64,000 nt of DNA from JACKFE01 sp050248735 (GTDB lineage Bacteria > Nitrospirota > Nitrospiria > Nitrospirales > UBA8639): contig JBFWRU010000010.1 in assembly GCA_050248735.1 (NCBI GenBank), forward strand, positions 62,001-126,000, in the 5' to 3' direction. The position numbers and the translations under genes are program-made. The stretch's first letter is position 1. Every line of letters starts with the position of its first letter. This document shows, piece by piece, positions 17,042-26,140 of the stretch. The notes under the pieces were generated by a model. It was not told the DNA's origin and ran no database searches. It was given only the letters and a program-made list of their open reading frames with translations.

Positions 17042-18376
17042 TTGCACAACCAACACGGTTCCCCGTTTTCCCATATTTTCCGCCTGTGGTGGCCTCTGGC
17101 GGGAAGTTGGTTATTGATGGGGTTTGAAATCCCTCTCGTTGCGATTGTTTTATCCAGATTTCCTAACCCTGAAATTCACCTGGCGGCATGGGGTGGTGTT
17201 GTATTTCCTCTGTCCCTCATCATTGAAGCGCCGATCATCATGATCCTGTCGGCTTCCACGGTGCTGTGCAAAGACGGTCCGGCCTATGTTCTTCTCCGAA
17301 ACTTCATCTGGGTTTTCGGTGGAATGTTGACGATGCTCCATATGGCCGTAGCCTTTACTCCGTTATATGACGTGATTGTGGTGGACTGGTTAGGTGCACC
17401 GGCTCCCATTGTCGAGCCAGCGAGAGTAGGCTTGCAAATTATGACCCCATGGACCCTGGCCATTGCCTTGAGACGTTTTCTGCAGGGGGTGGTTATTCGG
17501 ACCGGTCAAACTCGTCTTATTGTGTTGGGGACTTTCATGCGGATCTGTGTCAGTGGAAGTCTCTTGGGATTCGGGCTTTGGGAAACGGGGAGGGCAGGGA
17601 TTGTGGTTGCCACGACGGCGATGGTCACCGGAGTGATCGTGGAAGCCGGATTGATTCACTTGATAGCCCGTTCGGCAATCAGGATGGTGTGGAGCCAGCC
17701 TCAGATCTCCGACTTGTCCCTTCGGAAGCTGGTGAAATTTTATGTGCCGTTAGCCGCGACACCCCTGATGACGTTGGCAACCTTACCCATTATCAGCGCC
17801 GCTTTGAGCCGAATGCCAATGGCCTTGGAGTCTCTGGCGGTGTGGCCGGTGTTGGGAGGGTTAACCTTTGTCTTCCGGAGCGTGGGATTTGCCTTTCAGG
17901 AAGTGGTGATTGCACTCAGCGTCCGTCGTGAAATGGTCATTCCGCTCAAATATTTTGCTGGAGGATTGGCTTGTTGTACGACCGGGACCTTGCTATTTCT
18001 TGCGGTCACGCCATTGGCGACGTTTTGGTTTGATGCTGTTGCGGCGTTAACCCCTGCCTTGTCCCTGATGGCTCAAAAAGGATTGTGGATTGCCCTGCTC
18101 ATGCCTCTGTTTAGTCCCTGGGAAGGTTTTTTTAATGGAATACTGGTTCAACACGGCCTGACAAAATGCGTGACACAAGCCGTTTTTCTGTATGGAGTTG
18201 GGTGTTCGACTCTTTTGGGATTGGGAGTATTTTATGGAGGATGGACGGGTTTATATGTCGGACTGATGGCCGTGGTATTTGGATTAATTCTACAGACCAC
18301 CTGGTTGGGTAAAAAAAGCACTCGGTTTCTTTCCACGGCTTTAAGGGAAACGGTGGTGAATGATCGCAAGTCCTGA
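17042..18376 (+). CDS. MATE/MOP-superfamily-like membrane protein
   Basis: A 444-residue very hydrophobic protein with about 12 predicted membrane segments, starting 'FRLWWPLAGSWLLMGFEIPLV'. The layout (two roughly equal six-helix halves) and features such as 'FPNPEIHLAAWGGVVFPL' suggest the MATE/oligosaccharide-flippase (MOP) superfamily. The substrate cannot be inferred. It starts with TTG (AGGA about 9 bases upstream). It lies about 200 bases after ATPase paralogue 1 with a hairpin between, so a functional link to that gene is unproven. Confidence 0.6.
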   Translation: MHNQHGSPFSHIFRLWWPLAGSWLLMGFEIPLVAIVLSRFPNPEIHLAAWGGVVFPLSLIIEAPIIMILSASTVLCKDGPAYVLLRNFIWVFGGMLTMLHMAVAFTPLYDVIVVDWLGAPAPIVEPARVGLQIMTPWTLAIALRRFLQGVVIRTGQTRLIVLGTFMRICVSGSLLGFGLWETGRAGIVVATTAMVTGVIVEAGLIHLIARSAIRMVWSQPQISDLSLRKLVKFYVPLAATPLMTLATLPIISAALSRMPMALESLAVWPVLGGLTFVFRSVGFAFQEVVIALSVRREMVIPLKYFAGGLACCTTGTLLFLAVTPLATFWFDAVAALTPALSLMAQKGLWIALLMPLFSPWEGFFNGILVQHGLTKCVTQAVFLYGVGCSTLLGLGVFYGGWTGLYVGLMAVVFGLILQTTWLGKKSTRFLSTALRETVVNDRKS

Positions 18377-18425
18377 AGGGAAAAACCTCCAGCTAAAGGA
18401 GGTGTTTGAAGGAAACTCCCTTCAG
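18373..18425 (+). terminator. Nested hairpin overlapping the MATE-like stop codon
   Basis: The outer stem CTGAAGGGA / TCCCTTCAG (18373-18381 with 18417-18425) encloses an inner stem ACCTCC / GGAGGT (18385-18390 with 18398-18403). The outer stem includes the TGA stop. It is probably the end of the transcript; no long U-tract follows. Confidence 0.45.
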
Positions 18426-18601
18426 AATTTGCGAGTTTGACAGGAGGTTTGCTTGATTTAACCTATTGAAAAAAATGACAAAATTGGCCATTTAATCGGA
18501 AGGTGAAGATCAGGAATGGGTTTTGCGATTAAAATTCCTTAGTGATTAGTCCAATCGCTAATAGGGATGGTTGATTACATATCAAAACCCCGGTTCCCCT
18601 A

Positions 18602-18970
18602 ATGAATAGAATTTTGGTTATTGATGACGATGAAAATGTGCGGGACACTGTGTCCTTATTTTTAGAAAATGCGGGGTATGCCGTGGTGGAAGGGGCGACT
18701 TCTGAGGAAGGATTTGAAAATCTTCAAGGTACGCAGGCCTCCGCAGTGATTACCGACATCGGATCGTTGTCTCATGGCGGCCAAACGCCATTTCAGAATA
18801 TTCGAAAACGAAGTCCTCATTTTCCCATCATTGCCTTATCCGGCACCATGGCACATTTTCAGAGCGGGGGGAGGCCCATTCCTCATAGTCTCCGACCCAC
18901 CTTCACTCTCCAAAAACCTTTTACCGTTGATGAGCTTCTTGAGATCATTCAACGGGCCCTTCTTCGCTGA
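18602..18970 (+). CDS. Single-domain response regulator receiver protein
   Basis: A 122-residue receiver domain. The acidic pocket DDD is at residues 8-10, the phospho-acceptor Asp at about 52 ('VITDIG') and the conserved Lys in 'LQKPF' near the end. The segment after Asp52 lacks the usual MPxxDG turn ('SLSHGGQTPF'), so it is divergent. There is no output domain. It stands alone, so the partner kinase is unknown. Confidence 0.82.
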   Translation: MNRILVIDDDENVRDTVSLFLENAGYAVVEGATSEEGFENLQGTQASAVITDIGSLSHGGQTPFQNIRKRSPHFPIIALSGTMAHFQSGGRPIPHSLRPTFTLQKPFTVDELLEIIQRALLR

Positions 18971-19046
18971 AATACCCTCCTCTTTCCGATATCCTCTGAT
19001 CCTTCACCCGATTCTGGATGGGCTAGGACATTATTAATGTCATCGA

Positions 19047-19514
19047 CTAATCGTTGGGTGGTTCGAAATGTCCGGGTGGGCGTGATCCCCAGGGGAGGGT
19101 AGTGGGACGCACCTGTTTCAACAGGCTTTGGAGGTTGACCTGAGCGGCTCGAATAAGCTTGGGATCTCCGTGATGGAGTATGCTGGTCAGAGAGATAAAG
19201 ATGTCCTGGTATTCCCGGCTGGCCTCGATTATTCGTTGGGAAATGGGATCGGATAAAGACGGGTCGGGCAGGGTCGGGTTGTCGTCGTCTGGGTCATTCC
19301 ACAATTGTTGAATAATACGGGGATCACTATGAAGCCAGGAGACCGGGATATCCAATGCCTGGGCCATTGAGGTAATTGCGGATAACGGCGGGTCCCATTC
19401 CCCTTTTTGAAAATCCTGCAAGCTGGTCAAGTCCATTCCCGTTTTCCTGCTGAGGTCTCCAAGCGAGAGTCCTTTGTTTTGACACCACGCGCTGAGGTGC
19501 AGATGAATGGACAT
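19047..19514 (-). CDS. XRE-type helix-turn-helix protein
   Basis: A 155-residue protein. Residues about 8-60 form an XRE-like helix-turn-helix ('LSAWCQNKGLSLGDLSRKTGM', 'SLQDFQKGEWDPPLSAITSMA'), followed by a linker rich in Asp/Pro and an alpha-helical tail. It is probably a small DNA-binding regulator. The target is unknown. It is convergent with the response regulator and divergent from ogt. Confidence 0.7.
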   Translation of the reverse strand: MSIHLHLSAWCQNKGLSLGDLSRKTGMDLTSLQDFQKGEWDPPLSAITSMAQALDIPVSWLHSDPRIIQQLWNDPDDDNPTLPDPSLSDPISQRIIEASREYQDIFISLTSILHHGDPKLIRAAQVNLQSLLKQVRPTTLPWGSRPPGHFEPPND

Positions 19515-19687
19515 AGTCCGATCATAGGCAAATGTTCATTGGCCTGTCTATCGTTAAAAACTCTTTCATAACCGCATGACCTCATTTTAAGTGTTTCAGC
19601 GGGAGATTGTGGAGTGGTCAATCGAGGAGGAGATGTGGTCTGATAGAGCGGCAGGAAAAGAATAGTAGACTCAACGTGGGGCCCACT

Positions 19688-20206
19688 ATGAAAAAAATAT
19701 CGGTCACAAAGAAATCTTCCAAGGAAGCCGAGGTATCTTATTGGATTTGCTCAAGCCCCGTCGGCCGGTTATTGTTGGTTGGAAGCGCGAAAGGCTTGCA
19801 GGTGTTGCAATTTCAAGATGGAGCTCACCCGCTTGATATTCAGGGGTCATGGAAAAAGGCACGTGAGCCGTTCCGCGTTGTGATGGAGCAGTTGAAGGCA
19901 TATTTTGACGGTTCGCGATTCGGTTTTCACATTCCGCTAAACCTTGAGGGTACCCCGTTTCAACGCCGAGTCTGGCAGGCGCTTCAACGCATTCCTTACG
20001 GGCGAACGGTGTCGTACGGGGAAATTGCCAGGCAGGTTGGGAGTCCTCAAGCTTCCCGCGCCGTAGGGGCGGCCAATGGCCAAAATCCGGTTTCGATCAT
20101 TGTGCCCTGTCATCGAGTGATCGGTGCAAATGGAAAACTCGTAGGCTATGGCGGCGGCCTGCCCATCAAAACCGCCTTGTTGGAATTAGAGCAGTCGAGG
20201 TCGTAA
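19688..20206 (+). CDS. ogt: Methylated-DNA-[protein]-cysteine S-methyltransferase
   Basis: A DNA repair protein of about 172 residues that removes O6-alkyl groups from guanine onto its own Cys. The active site PCHRVIG with flanking 'SIIVPCHRVIGANGKLVGYG' is intact, and 'GTPFQRRVWQALQRIPYG' is the conserved DNA-recognition region. It has the transferase domain only, without an Ada N-terminal domain. The in-frame upstream GTG (19607) is less likely than the ATG at 19688. The XRE gene is divergent. Confidence 0.93.
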   Translation: MKKISVTKKSSKEAEVSYWICSSPVGRLLLVGSAKGLQVLQFQDGAHPLDIQGSWKKAREPFRVVMEQLKAYFDGSRFGFHIPLNLEGTPFQRRVWQALQRIPYGRTVSYGEIARQVGSPQASRAVGAANGQNPVSIIVPCHRVIGANGKLVGYGGGLPIKTALLELEQSRS

Positions 20207-20442
20207 TACCCCTGCCCCATCTCCCATCCGCTTACTTCAAGCCTGAAACAGGTGATTTGACCCCTTGGCTCATATTTATCCCTCTATTTAATCCAAGTGG
20301 TTCATCGGTCTTGCAGGGGGTCACCACGGAAAAATCCAAAAACGGTAGCCTTCACGACCGTTCACGCAGGTTACAATTATTTACCAGACACTCTTTTTCT
20401 GCTGTCCATTTTGATTAGATCGGCTTTACTGTCGGTCAGGGA

Positions 20443-21093
20443 TTAGGAAGTATAAAATGACTGGTGTTTTTTTGTGGGGACGACGGCGGAGTGGCTTTGA
20501 GGGTTAGCTGCCTGGATGTCCTGCACATATCGGTTTAAGGATTCATGGATGACGGGAAAGGCCAGTTGTTCCCAGGGAATGTCCGGGAGAGCGACGAGTT
20601 CCACATCCAGACTTTCCAGCCCGGCTTTAAAGTCCAGGTTTTGGAGATGGGCACGGTACACAACATAGACCTGGGAGACGTGAGGCAAGCTGAAGATCCC
20701 CAATAAGGCATAGATACTGACCTGTGCACAGGCTTCCTCCAGGGTTTCCCGTGCGGCCGCTTCTTCGGTGCTCTCGCCCAGTTCCATAAATCCAGCAGGA
20801 AAGGTCCAGAGCCCCAATCGGGGTTCGATGGCTCGCCGGCACAAAAGGATTTTATCTTTCCATTCGGGTATGCAACCCGCCACAATTTTGGGGTTTTCGT
20901 AATGGATGGTTTGGCAGGAAGGACACACGGCTCTTATAAGAGTTTCTCCCGGGGGAATTTTTTCCTCAACCAGGGTGCCGCAACGAGAGCAGTATTTGAT
21001 GCAATTGGGCAAAGCGCTCGACCTAAGTTTTATTGAACAATGAGATGAGTGAAATGATTGCCCGTTTTTCACGATCTGAAGGTCTTGGGGCAC
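20443..21093 (-). CDS. Nudix hydrolase with N-terminal zinc ribbon
   Basis: A protein of about 216 residues. A zinc ribbon with paired Cys ('YCSRCGTLV...VCPSCQTIHYENP') precedes a Nudix domain; the Nudix box reads GFMELGESTEEAAARETLEE with the consensus REUXEE spacing, although the expected final Gly is Ala. Zinc-ribbon Nudix proteins hydrolyse NADH or related nucleotide diphosphates; the substrate here is not certain. A TTG at 21012, giving a protein that starts just before the zinc ribbon, is an alternative start. Confidence 0.85.
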   Translation of the reverse strand: MPQDLQIVKNGQSFHSSHCSIKLRSSALPNCIKYCSRCGTLVEEKIPPGETLIRAVCPSCQTIHYENPKIVAGCIPEWKDKILLCRRAIEPRLGLWTFPAGFMELGESTEEAAARETLEEACAQVSIYALLGIFSLPHVSQVYVVYRAHLQNLDFKAGLESLDVELVALPDIPWEQLAFPVIHESLNRYVQDIQAANPQSHSAVVPTKKHQSFYTS

Positions 21094-21323
21094 ACAGGCT
21101 TTTCTTTATCATACTCGGTATCGATTGTAATTCAATGCCAGTTTTAAGGGAATTCTTTCCGTCTTCCGCCTTTCTCCCTAGAATTCGGGGAGAGAACGAC
21201 CTCCCAATTGGCCTGTGGATTGTGAATAATGCCAGAGCTTTGTTAAGGTTGGCACCTGCATGTGAATTTCCACATTTCTGACAGTTTTGTACATTCCTCG
21301 GACTATGGATTGGAGCGAACGGC

Positions 21324-23009
21324 ATGGGTACGAATGATCGGCAAATTATATTTTCGTTGGTGGGCGTAGGCCGTATTCATCCACCGAAAAAGCAGGTATT
21401 AAAAGATATTTATCTGTCATTTTTCTATGGGGCCAAAATCGGCGTACTGGGATTGAATGGGTCAGGAAAGAGTACGCTGCTCAGAATTATTGCCGGGTTG
21501 GATACAAATTATATCGGTAAGATTACGATGTCCAAGGGATATACCGTTGGCATGTTTGAGCAGGAGCCGTATTTGGAGCCCGGCAAAACTGTGAAGGAAG
21601 TGGTGGAGGAGGGACGGGCGGAAGTGGTGAAACTGCTCCGTGATTATGAAGCCATCAGCCAGGCGTTTTCCGGAGATGTGAGCCCGGAAGAGATGGAGAA
21701 ATTGATTGAACGGCAGGGCAAACTCCAGGAGCAAATCGAGGCAGTCAACGGATGGGAATTGGAGCATCAATTGGAGATTGCGATGGATGCGCTCCGCTGT
21801 CCACCGCCCGATGCCAAGGTGGATTTGTTATCCGGAGGCGAGCGACGTCGGGTGGCCTTGTGCCGGCTGCTGATTCAAGAGCCTGATATTTTGTTGTTGG
21901 ACGAGCCCACCAACCATTTGGATGCGGAGACGGTGGGATGGTTGGAGCAGCATCTCAAGGAATATAAGGGCACCGTCATTGCGGTGACACATGACCGGTA
22001 TTTTTTAGATAACGTGGCCGGATGGATTTTGGAGTTGGACCGTGGGCAGGGCATTCCCTTTCAGGGCAACTATACGTCCTGGTTGGAGCAAAAGCAGGCC
22101 AGACTGGCGCAAGAAGAAAAGTCTGAGTCCAAACGGCAGAAAACGCTGGAGCGGGAGTTGGAGTGGATTCGCATGTCCCCTAAAGGCCGTCAGGCGAAGG
22201 GGAAAGCCCGGGTGACCAAATATGAACAGATGGTGAGTGAGGAGCAGGACCGACAGACGGACGATTTGGAAATTTATATTCCGTCAGGCCCCCGGTTGGG
22301 AGATGTGGTGGTGGAGGCCGAAGGGTTGTCCAAAAGCTTTGGGGAAACGGTCCTGTTTGAGCAGCTGTCATTTTCCCTGCCCAAAGGCGGTATTGTCGGA
22401 GTGATAGGGCCGAATGGTGCAGGGAAGTCTACCTTGTTCAAAATCATTGCCGGCATTGAAAAGTCTGATAGCGGGACTTTACGAATCGGGGAAACGGTCA
22501 AGCTTGGCTATGTGGACCAAGGGCGGGTGTTGAATGATAATGTGAATGTCTGGGAATGTATAACCGGGGGCAAAGAAACGGTGCCGCTCGGGAAAATGGA
22601 GGTCAATTCCCGAGGCTACGTCTCGCGGTTTAATTTTTCAGGGTCGGATCAGCAGAAAAAAGTGAAGGATTTGTCAGGCGGTGAACGGAACCGCGTGCAT
22701 TTGGCGCGGATGCTCAAGGAGGGGGCGAATTTGTTGTTGCTAGATGAACCGTCCAACGATCTGGATGTGAATACCTTGCGGGCATTGGAGGAAGGCCTGG
22801 AGCATTTCGGCGGCTGTGCCATGGTGAGCAGTCATGATCGCTGGTTTTTGGATCGGGTGGCCACCCATATTCTCGCATTTGAAGGCAATAGTCAGGTGGT
22901 CTGGTATGAGGGCAATTATTCTGAGTATGAAGGCAATCGAAAAAAACGATTGGGAAAAGCTGCCGATCAGCCCCACCGGATCCGTTACCGGAAATTGACG
23001 AAATCGTAG
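21324..23009 (+). CDS. ettA: Energy-dependent translational throttle protein EttA (ABC-F)
   Basis: An ABC-F ATPase of 561 residues with two nucleotide-binding domains and no membrane segment. Walker A motifs GLNGSGKST and GPNGAGKST, signature motifs LSGGERRRV and LSGGERNRV, and the inter-domain arm with 'EWIRMSPKGRQAKGKARV' are visible. In E. coli EttA binds the ribosome E site and controls entry into the elongation cycle according to ATP/ADP ratio. Length and architecture match EttA well. Confidence 0.95.
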   Translation: MGTNDRQIIFSLVGVGRIHPPKKQVLKDIYLSFFYGAKIGVLGLNGSGKSTLLRIIAGLDTNYIGKITMSKGYTVGMFEQEPYLEPGKTVKEVVEEGRAEVVKLLRDYEAISQAFSGDVSPEEMEKLIERQGKLQEQIEAVNGWELEHQLEIAMDALRCPPPDAKVDLLSGGERRRVALCRLLIQEPDILLLDEPTNHLDAETVGWLEQHLKEYKGTVIAVTHDRYFLDNVAGWILELDRGQGIPFQGNYTSWLEQKQARLAQEEKSESKRQKTLERELEWIRMSPKGRQAKGKARVTKYEQMVSEEQDRQTDDLEIYIPSGPRLGDVVVEAEGLSKSFGETVLFEQLSFSLPKGGIVGVIGPNGAGKSTLFKIIAGIEKSDSGTLRIGETVKLGYVDQGRVLNDNVNVWECITGGKETVPLGKMEVNSRGYVSRFNFSGSDQQKKVKDLSGGERNRVHLARMLKEGANLLLLDEPSNDLDVNTLRALEEGLEHFGGCAMVSSHDRWFLDRVATHILAFEGNSQVVWYEGNYSEYEGNRKKRLGKAADQPHRIRYRKLTKS

Positions 23010-23037
23010 CGGAGATGTTTGCCGGACGTTTAAGGAC

Positions 23038-23292
23038 ATGTCAGTAAACTCCAACAAGCCGGACCCTTCCTCGTCGACTCCTTCCTCCCTTGGAAGGTCG
23101 ACATCGGTGATGATTGCCCGCGTGGCGGGTATCCTCTGTGTGGCTGGTGGCTTTATTTTGGGTATTCAAGGCTTGGATCAACCTCATTCCCGTTTGTTGC
23201 CTACTGCCCTCGGTCTGATTGCGGCCGGAGTGATTGCTCAGCTGTTTGCCTTGGTGCGAACCTGGTATTTGTGGGCGAATCGAACGCAATGA
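23038..23292 (+). CDS. Small membrane protein, unknown
   Basis: An 84-residue protein with a Ser/Pro-rich N-terminus and two hydrophobic segments (about residues 26-44 and 52-70). I do not recognise a family. It starts 29 bases after ettA and its stop overlaps the next gene by ATGA, so an ettA-23038-23289 transcript is likely. Confidence 0.6.
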   Translation: MSVNSNKPDPSSSTPSSLGRSTSVMIARVAGILCVAGGFILGIQGLDQPHSRLLPTALGLIAAGVIAQLFALVRTWYLWANRTQ

Positions 23293-23750
23293 CCCTCTCA
23301 CGGTTTCCCGGTTTCAAGAATCGGGGTCTTTGGAAACACAGAATTTGTCGTTGGCTGCTCTGTGCTATGGCTGTTTCGGTCATGAGCTGTGCCCCCTGGC
23401 GGGATAGATTTATTGATGGGGGCCTTGGGTCTCTGACCCAAACCGATGTTCGGGAAAAACTCGGGAAGCCGCATCAAGTCAAAGATCCCCTCCTGTCTGA
23501 CGAGACGACATGGATCTATCGTTATGCCATTTCAGAAAGTGAGTTAGATCCTTCTGGTATTAGAACTTTTGGCAAACAGGCGGGGAGTTTGTTCGGGAGC
23601 AAGCCAGGTGGCCCTCGTGAAAAGGTTTATTGTTATAACTACGTGCTGACCTTCGATAAAGAAGGGGTGCTCCGTGACTGGGAACGAGAGGAATGTCAAT
23701 TGCCCAAAGCTCCCGATCCTTTTCAACAGGGATTGCCTCCAATGAATTAG
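23289..23750 (+). CDS. BamE/SmpA-like lipoprotein
   Basis: A protein of about 153 residues with a signal sequence and lipobox-like 'VMSCAP' (Cys near residue 34). The mature part has the SmpA/OmlA-like core 'LTQTDVREKLGKPHQVKD', then a beta-rich stretch, ending with a conserved Cys and a Pro-rich tail. BamE assists outer-membrane protein insertion, but the match is only at fold level. Start chosen because ATG overlaps the upstream stop (ATGA). Confidence 0.55.
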   Translation: MTLSRFPGFKNRGLWKHRICRWLLCAMAVSVMSCAPWRDRFIDGGLGSLTQTDVREKLGKPHQVKDPLLSDETTWIYRYAISESELDPSGIRTFGKQAGSLFGSKPGGPREKVYCYNYVLTFDKEGVLRDWEREECQLPKAPDPFQQGLPPMN

Positions 23751-23877
23751 CGTGAAGGAAACGGGAAGGGTGTGATTCGGATTGGTGCAAGTCGTATTCA
23801 TGATCCACAGATTGTGGGTGGGGAGAGGATCGATGATTATCACCGGTTAATTTGAGAAGGAAGAAGGCCGTACCCAA

Positions 23878-24228
23878 ATGCCAGTTTTTCAGAGTGGTGC
23901 ATTTTTTCAGCAATGTTTTTCCGTTCACCCCCTTTCGCTTTGCCTGAAGTTGGTCGGGCTACCCGAAACCGTGGGCATTTTCTGTGTGAATTGTCGAATG
24001 CGGCATCGGATGACCGTCAACCCCCTCCATTTTTCAGAGCAGAACGAACCTGGACAAGAATTCCGGGTCAACGGGCTTGATGGGCTGTACGCCTGTTTTC
24101 AAACCCACCCTGATGAGATTCGGATCACGTCGGTGAATGTTGAACGCAATGCCGTTCAGATGCGGTGTCGACCCTGTCATAAGATTTTTACCCTTGGGAT
24201 TCGTCTCTTTGAAACCCACCAATCATAA
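23878..24228 (+). CDS. Small CxxC-pair protein, unknown
   Basis: A 116-residue protein with CVNC near residue 37 and CRPC near residue 99, a spacing compatible with a zinc ribbon or two separate metal sites. It has no signal peptide. I do not recognise a family. The gene is convergent with the peroxiredoxin gene, with a strong hairpin between them. Confidence 0.5.
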   Translation: MPVFQSGAFFQQCFSVHPLSLCLKLVGLPETVGIFCVNCRMRHRMTVNPLHFSEQNEPGQEFRVNGLDGLYACFQTHPDEIRITSVNVERNAVQMRCRPCHKIFTLGIRLFETHQS

Positions 24229-24304
24229 GTTCTAAGGGAATGCATATCCAAACGCACAGGGTTTTGAAGAAAGCGGCCGAAGAGAGTTATTGAACATGGG
24301 CCGG

Positions 24305-24342
24305 TCCCGCAGGACCCTCAGTGGTACCAAGGTCCTGCGGGA
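24305..24342. terminator. Convergent-gene hairpin
   Basis: A perfect 12-bp stem TCCCGCAGGACC / GGTCCTGCGGGA with a 14-base loop between the 23878 gene and the peroxiredoxin gene, able to serve both strands. Neither strand has a U-tract after it. Confidence 0.5.
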
Positions 24343-24363
24343 AACCGACAGTTCGGAATCACA

Positions 24364-24999
24364 CTATCGATTTGGTTGCGGAGTATAGCGAAGATAGGGT
24401 TTGACGACCCGATGTCCCTTTGGAAATAGGGCGGGCACTTCGGAATCGGTCACAGCCGGCGTAATAATGCAATCCTCGCCATCTTTCCAGTTGGCGGGAG
24501 TGGCCACTTTATATTTTGCAGTGAGTTGAAGCGAGTCAATGACCCGAAGAATTTCATCGAAATTCCGGCCTGTGGATGCCGGATAGGTCAGCGATAACTT
24601 AAGCTTTTTATCCGGACCAATCACAAAAACCGATCGGACCGTCATGTTATCCAGGGCATTCGGATGGATCATGTCATACATGTTGGCGACTTTGCGTTCC
24701 GGATCGGCAATGATGGGATAGCTTACTGTGCACTGTTGCGTTTCGTTGATGTCATTAATCCACCCTTTATGAGAATCGAGCGGATCCACACTGACGGCCA
24801 ATACTTTGACATTCCGTTTTTTGAAGGCCTCGGTCATTTTCGCCATCGTACCCAGTTCGGTGGTGCAGACCGGGGTGAAATCTTTGGGATGAGAAAATAA
24901 AATGCCCCAGCCATCTCCCAACCATTCATGAAATTTGACGGTTCCTTGGGTAGTTTCTGCGGTAAAATCAGGGACGACATCTCCTAGACGTAAAGCCAT
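24364..24999 (-). CDS. Peroxiredoxin, 1-Cys (Prx6-type)
   Basis: A protein of about 211 residues reducing hydrogen peroxide or alkyl peroxides. The peroxidatic Cys lies in the motif DFTPVCTTELG near residue 46, and the long C-terminal extension with 'GHRVVKPYLRYT' is the Prx6 hallmark. No clear resolving Cys is in the usual 2-Cys position. ATG at 24999 is preferred to the upstream ATG at 25011 because GAGGG lies before it. Confidence 0.93.
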   Translation of the reverse strand: MALRLGDVVPDFTAETTQGTVKFHEWLGDGWGILFSHPKDFTPVCTTELGTMAKMTEAFKKRNVKVLAVSVDPLDSHKGWINDINETQQCTVSYPIIADPERKVANMYDMIHPNALDNMTVRSVFVIGPDKKLKLSLTYPASTGRNFDEILRVIDSLQLTAKYKVATPANWKDGEDCIITPAVTDSEVPALFPKGHRVVKPYLRYTPQPNR

Positions 25000-25202
25000 G
25001 ATGACCCTCACTTTTCATGATGATGTGAATAAATCCCTTCACGAAGGTTTTGAATCGATTCTTGATCTGGACCTTGATGAAGTTTTTGAATATGCTATTT
25101 CAGCCTAAGTCTAAGGCAGGGCTTGAGGCATGGTCAACAAGGTGAACCGTTGCACGAGGGTGTCGGGTTTGTGGACAGTTTAAACAAAGGAGAATACGTG
25201 TT

Positions 25203-25703
25203 ATGGCTGGATCGTCATTGCGTGTCGCCGTGATTATGGGTAGCAAGTCGGATTGGGAAACAATGAGGCTCACCAGCGAAACGCTGACGCAATTGGGCAT
25301 TTCTCATGAATGCCGTGTTCTCTCCGCACATCGGGCTCCTGATGCGCTGGTGAAATACATTGAAGAAGCTGAAGCGGAAGGTGCGAGAGTTTTCATCGCC
25401 GGGGCTGGCGGGGCAGCTCATTTAGCGGGAGTCATTGCCGCCAAGACCCAATGGCCGGTCTTGGGGGTGCCGATGCAATCCAAGGCATTGCAGGGCATGG
25501 ATTCCCTGTTGTCCATCGTTCAAATGCCCAAAGGAATTCCAGTGGGCACGTTGGCCATCGGCAATGCGGGGGCAACCAATGCGGCTTTGTTGGCTGGAGC
25601 CATCTTATCTGTTGGGGACGCTACCCTGGCTAAACGTATTCAGAAATACCGGGAGAAACAAACTCAAGCGGTCTTGGCTGAACGATTGGATAATGTGTCT
25701 TAA
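25203..25703 (+). CDS. purE: N5-carboxyaminoimidazole ribonucleotide mutase
   Basis: A 166-residue PurE class I protein converting N5-CAIR to CAIR in purine synthesis. Signature 'VIMGSKSDWETM' at the N-terminus, 'VLSAHRAP' with the catalytic His near residue 42, and 'GAGGAAHLAGVIA' are all present. purK is not in the window. Start ATG at 25203. The following 185 bases to the DUF1653 gene hold no gene. Confidence 0.96.
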   Translation: MAGSSLRVAVIMGSKSDWETMRLTSETLTQLGISHECRVLSAHRAPDALVKYIEEAEAEGARVFIAGAGGAAHLAGVIAAKTQWPVLGVPMQSKALQGMDSLLSIVQMPKGIPVGTLAIGNAGATNAALLAGAILSVGDATLAKRIQKYREKQTQAVLAERLDNVS

Positions 25704-25888
25704 TCCCTTGGCCTGCCATTAAGGTCTATAAAGAGCGTTTACCAAAAGAAGGTTCCCCTCTCTTTGCTTACAGGCAAGGTCATCGGTTTGTAGGCTTTTG
25801 CATGTCCGCGTAAGGAACAACCTCATCACCTTTCCTGAAGCCGGAATCACCTTTCATGTCTTTTAGAGGCAAAGGGATTTTTGTCAGG

Positions 25889-26140
25889 TTAAGCCTGCTC
25901 TGGTGTGGTGTCCGACTTAAGGGGTGGGTGTTCTTCCTTTACGAACTCGAATCGAGAAACAAGACTCCCGTTTCGTTCTACCAGTTCTTTAAACATCTTC
26001 AGGGGTCTGACCCAGAGGCCAAACGTGCCGTATAAAGCGCGATACACCACGAGTTCCTCTTCGGTTTCTGAATGTTTGGCTATCCCAATCACCTGGTAAT
26101 AGTTTCCTTTATAGTGACGATACAGTCCCGGTGAGATCAT
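25889..26140 (-). CDS. DUF1653 family protein
   Basis: An 83-residue protein with the DUF1653 pattern 'GLYRHYKGNYYQVIGIAKHSE', 'LVVYRALYG', and 'WVRPLKMF'. Its function is not established. It starts at 26140, where its ATG overlaps the stop of the TrmH gene by four bases, so it is translationally coupled to it. A longer reading upstream would be an artefact of frame overlap. Confidence 0.9.
   Translation of the reverse strand: MISPGLYRHYKGNYYQVIGIAKHSETEEELVVYRALYGTFGLWVRPLKMFKELVERNGSLVSRFEFVKEEHPPLKSDTTPEQA

Noticed and set aside
20230..20335. A long-range inverted repeat (TGACCCC / GGGGTCA) between ogt and the Nudix gene
   Set aside because: Only 7 bp with a loop of about 60 bases, so it is weak and may be chance.
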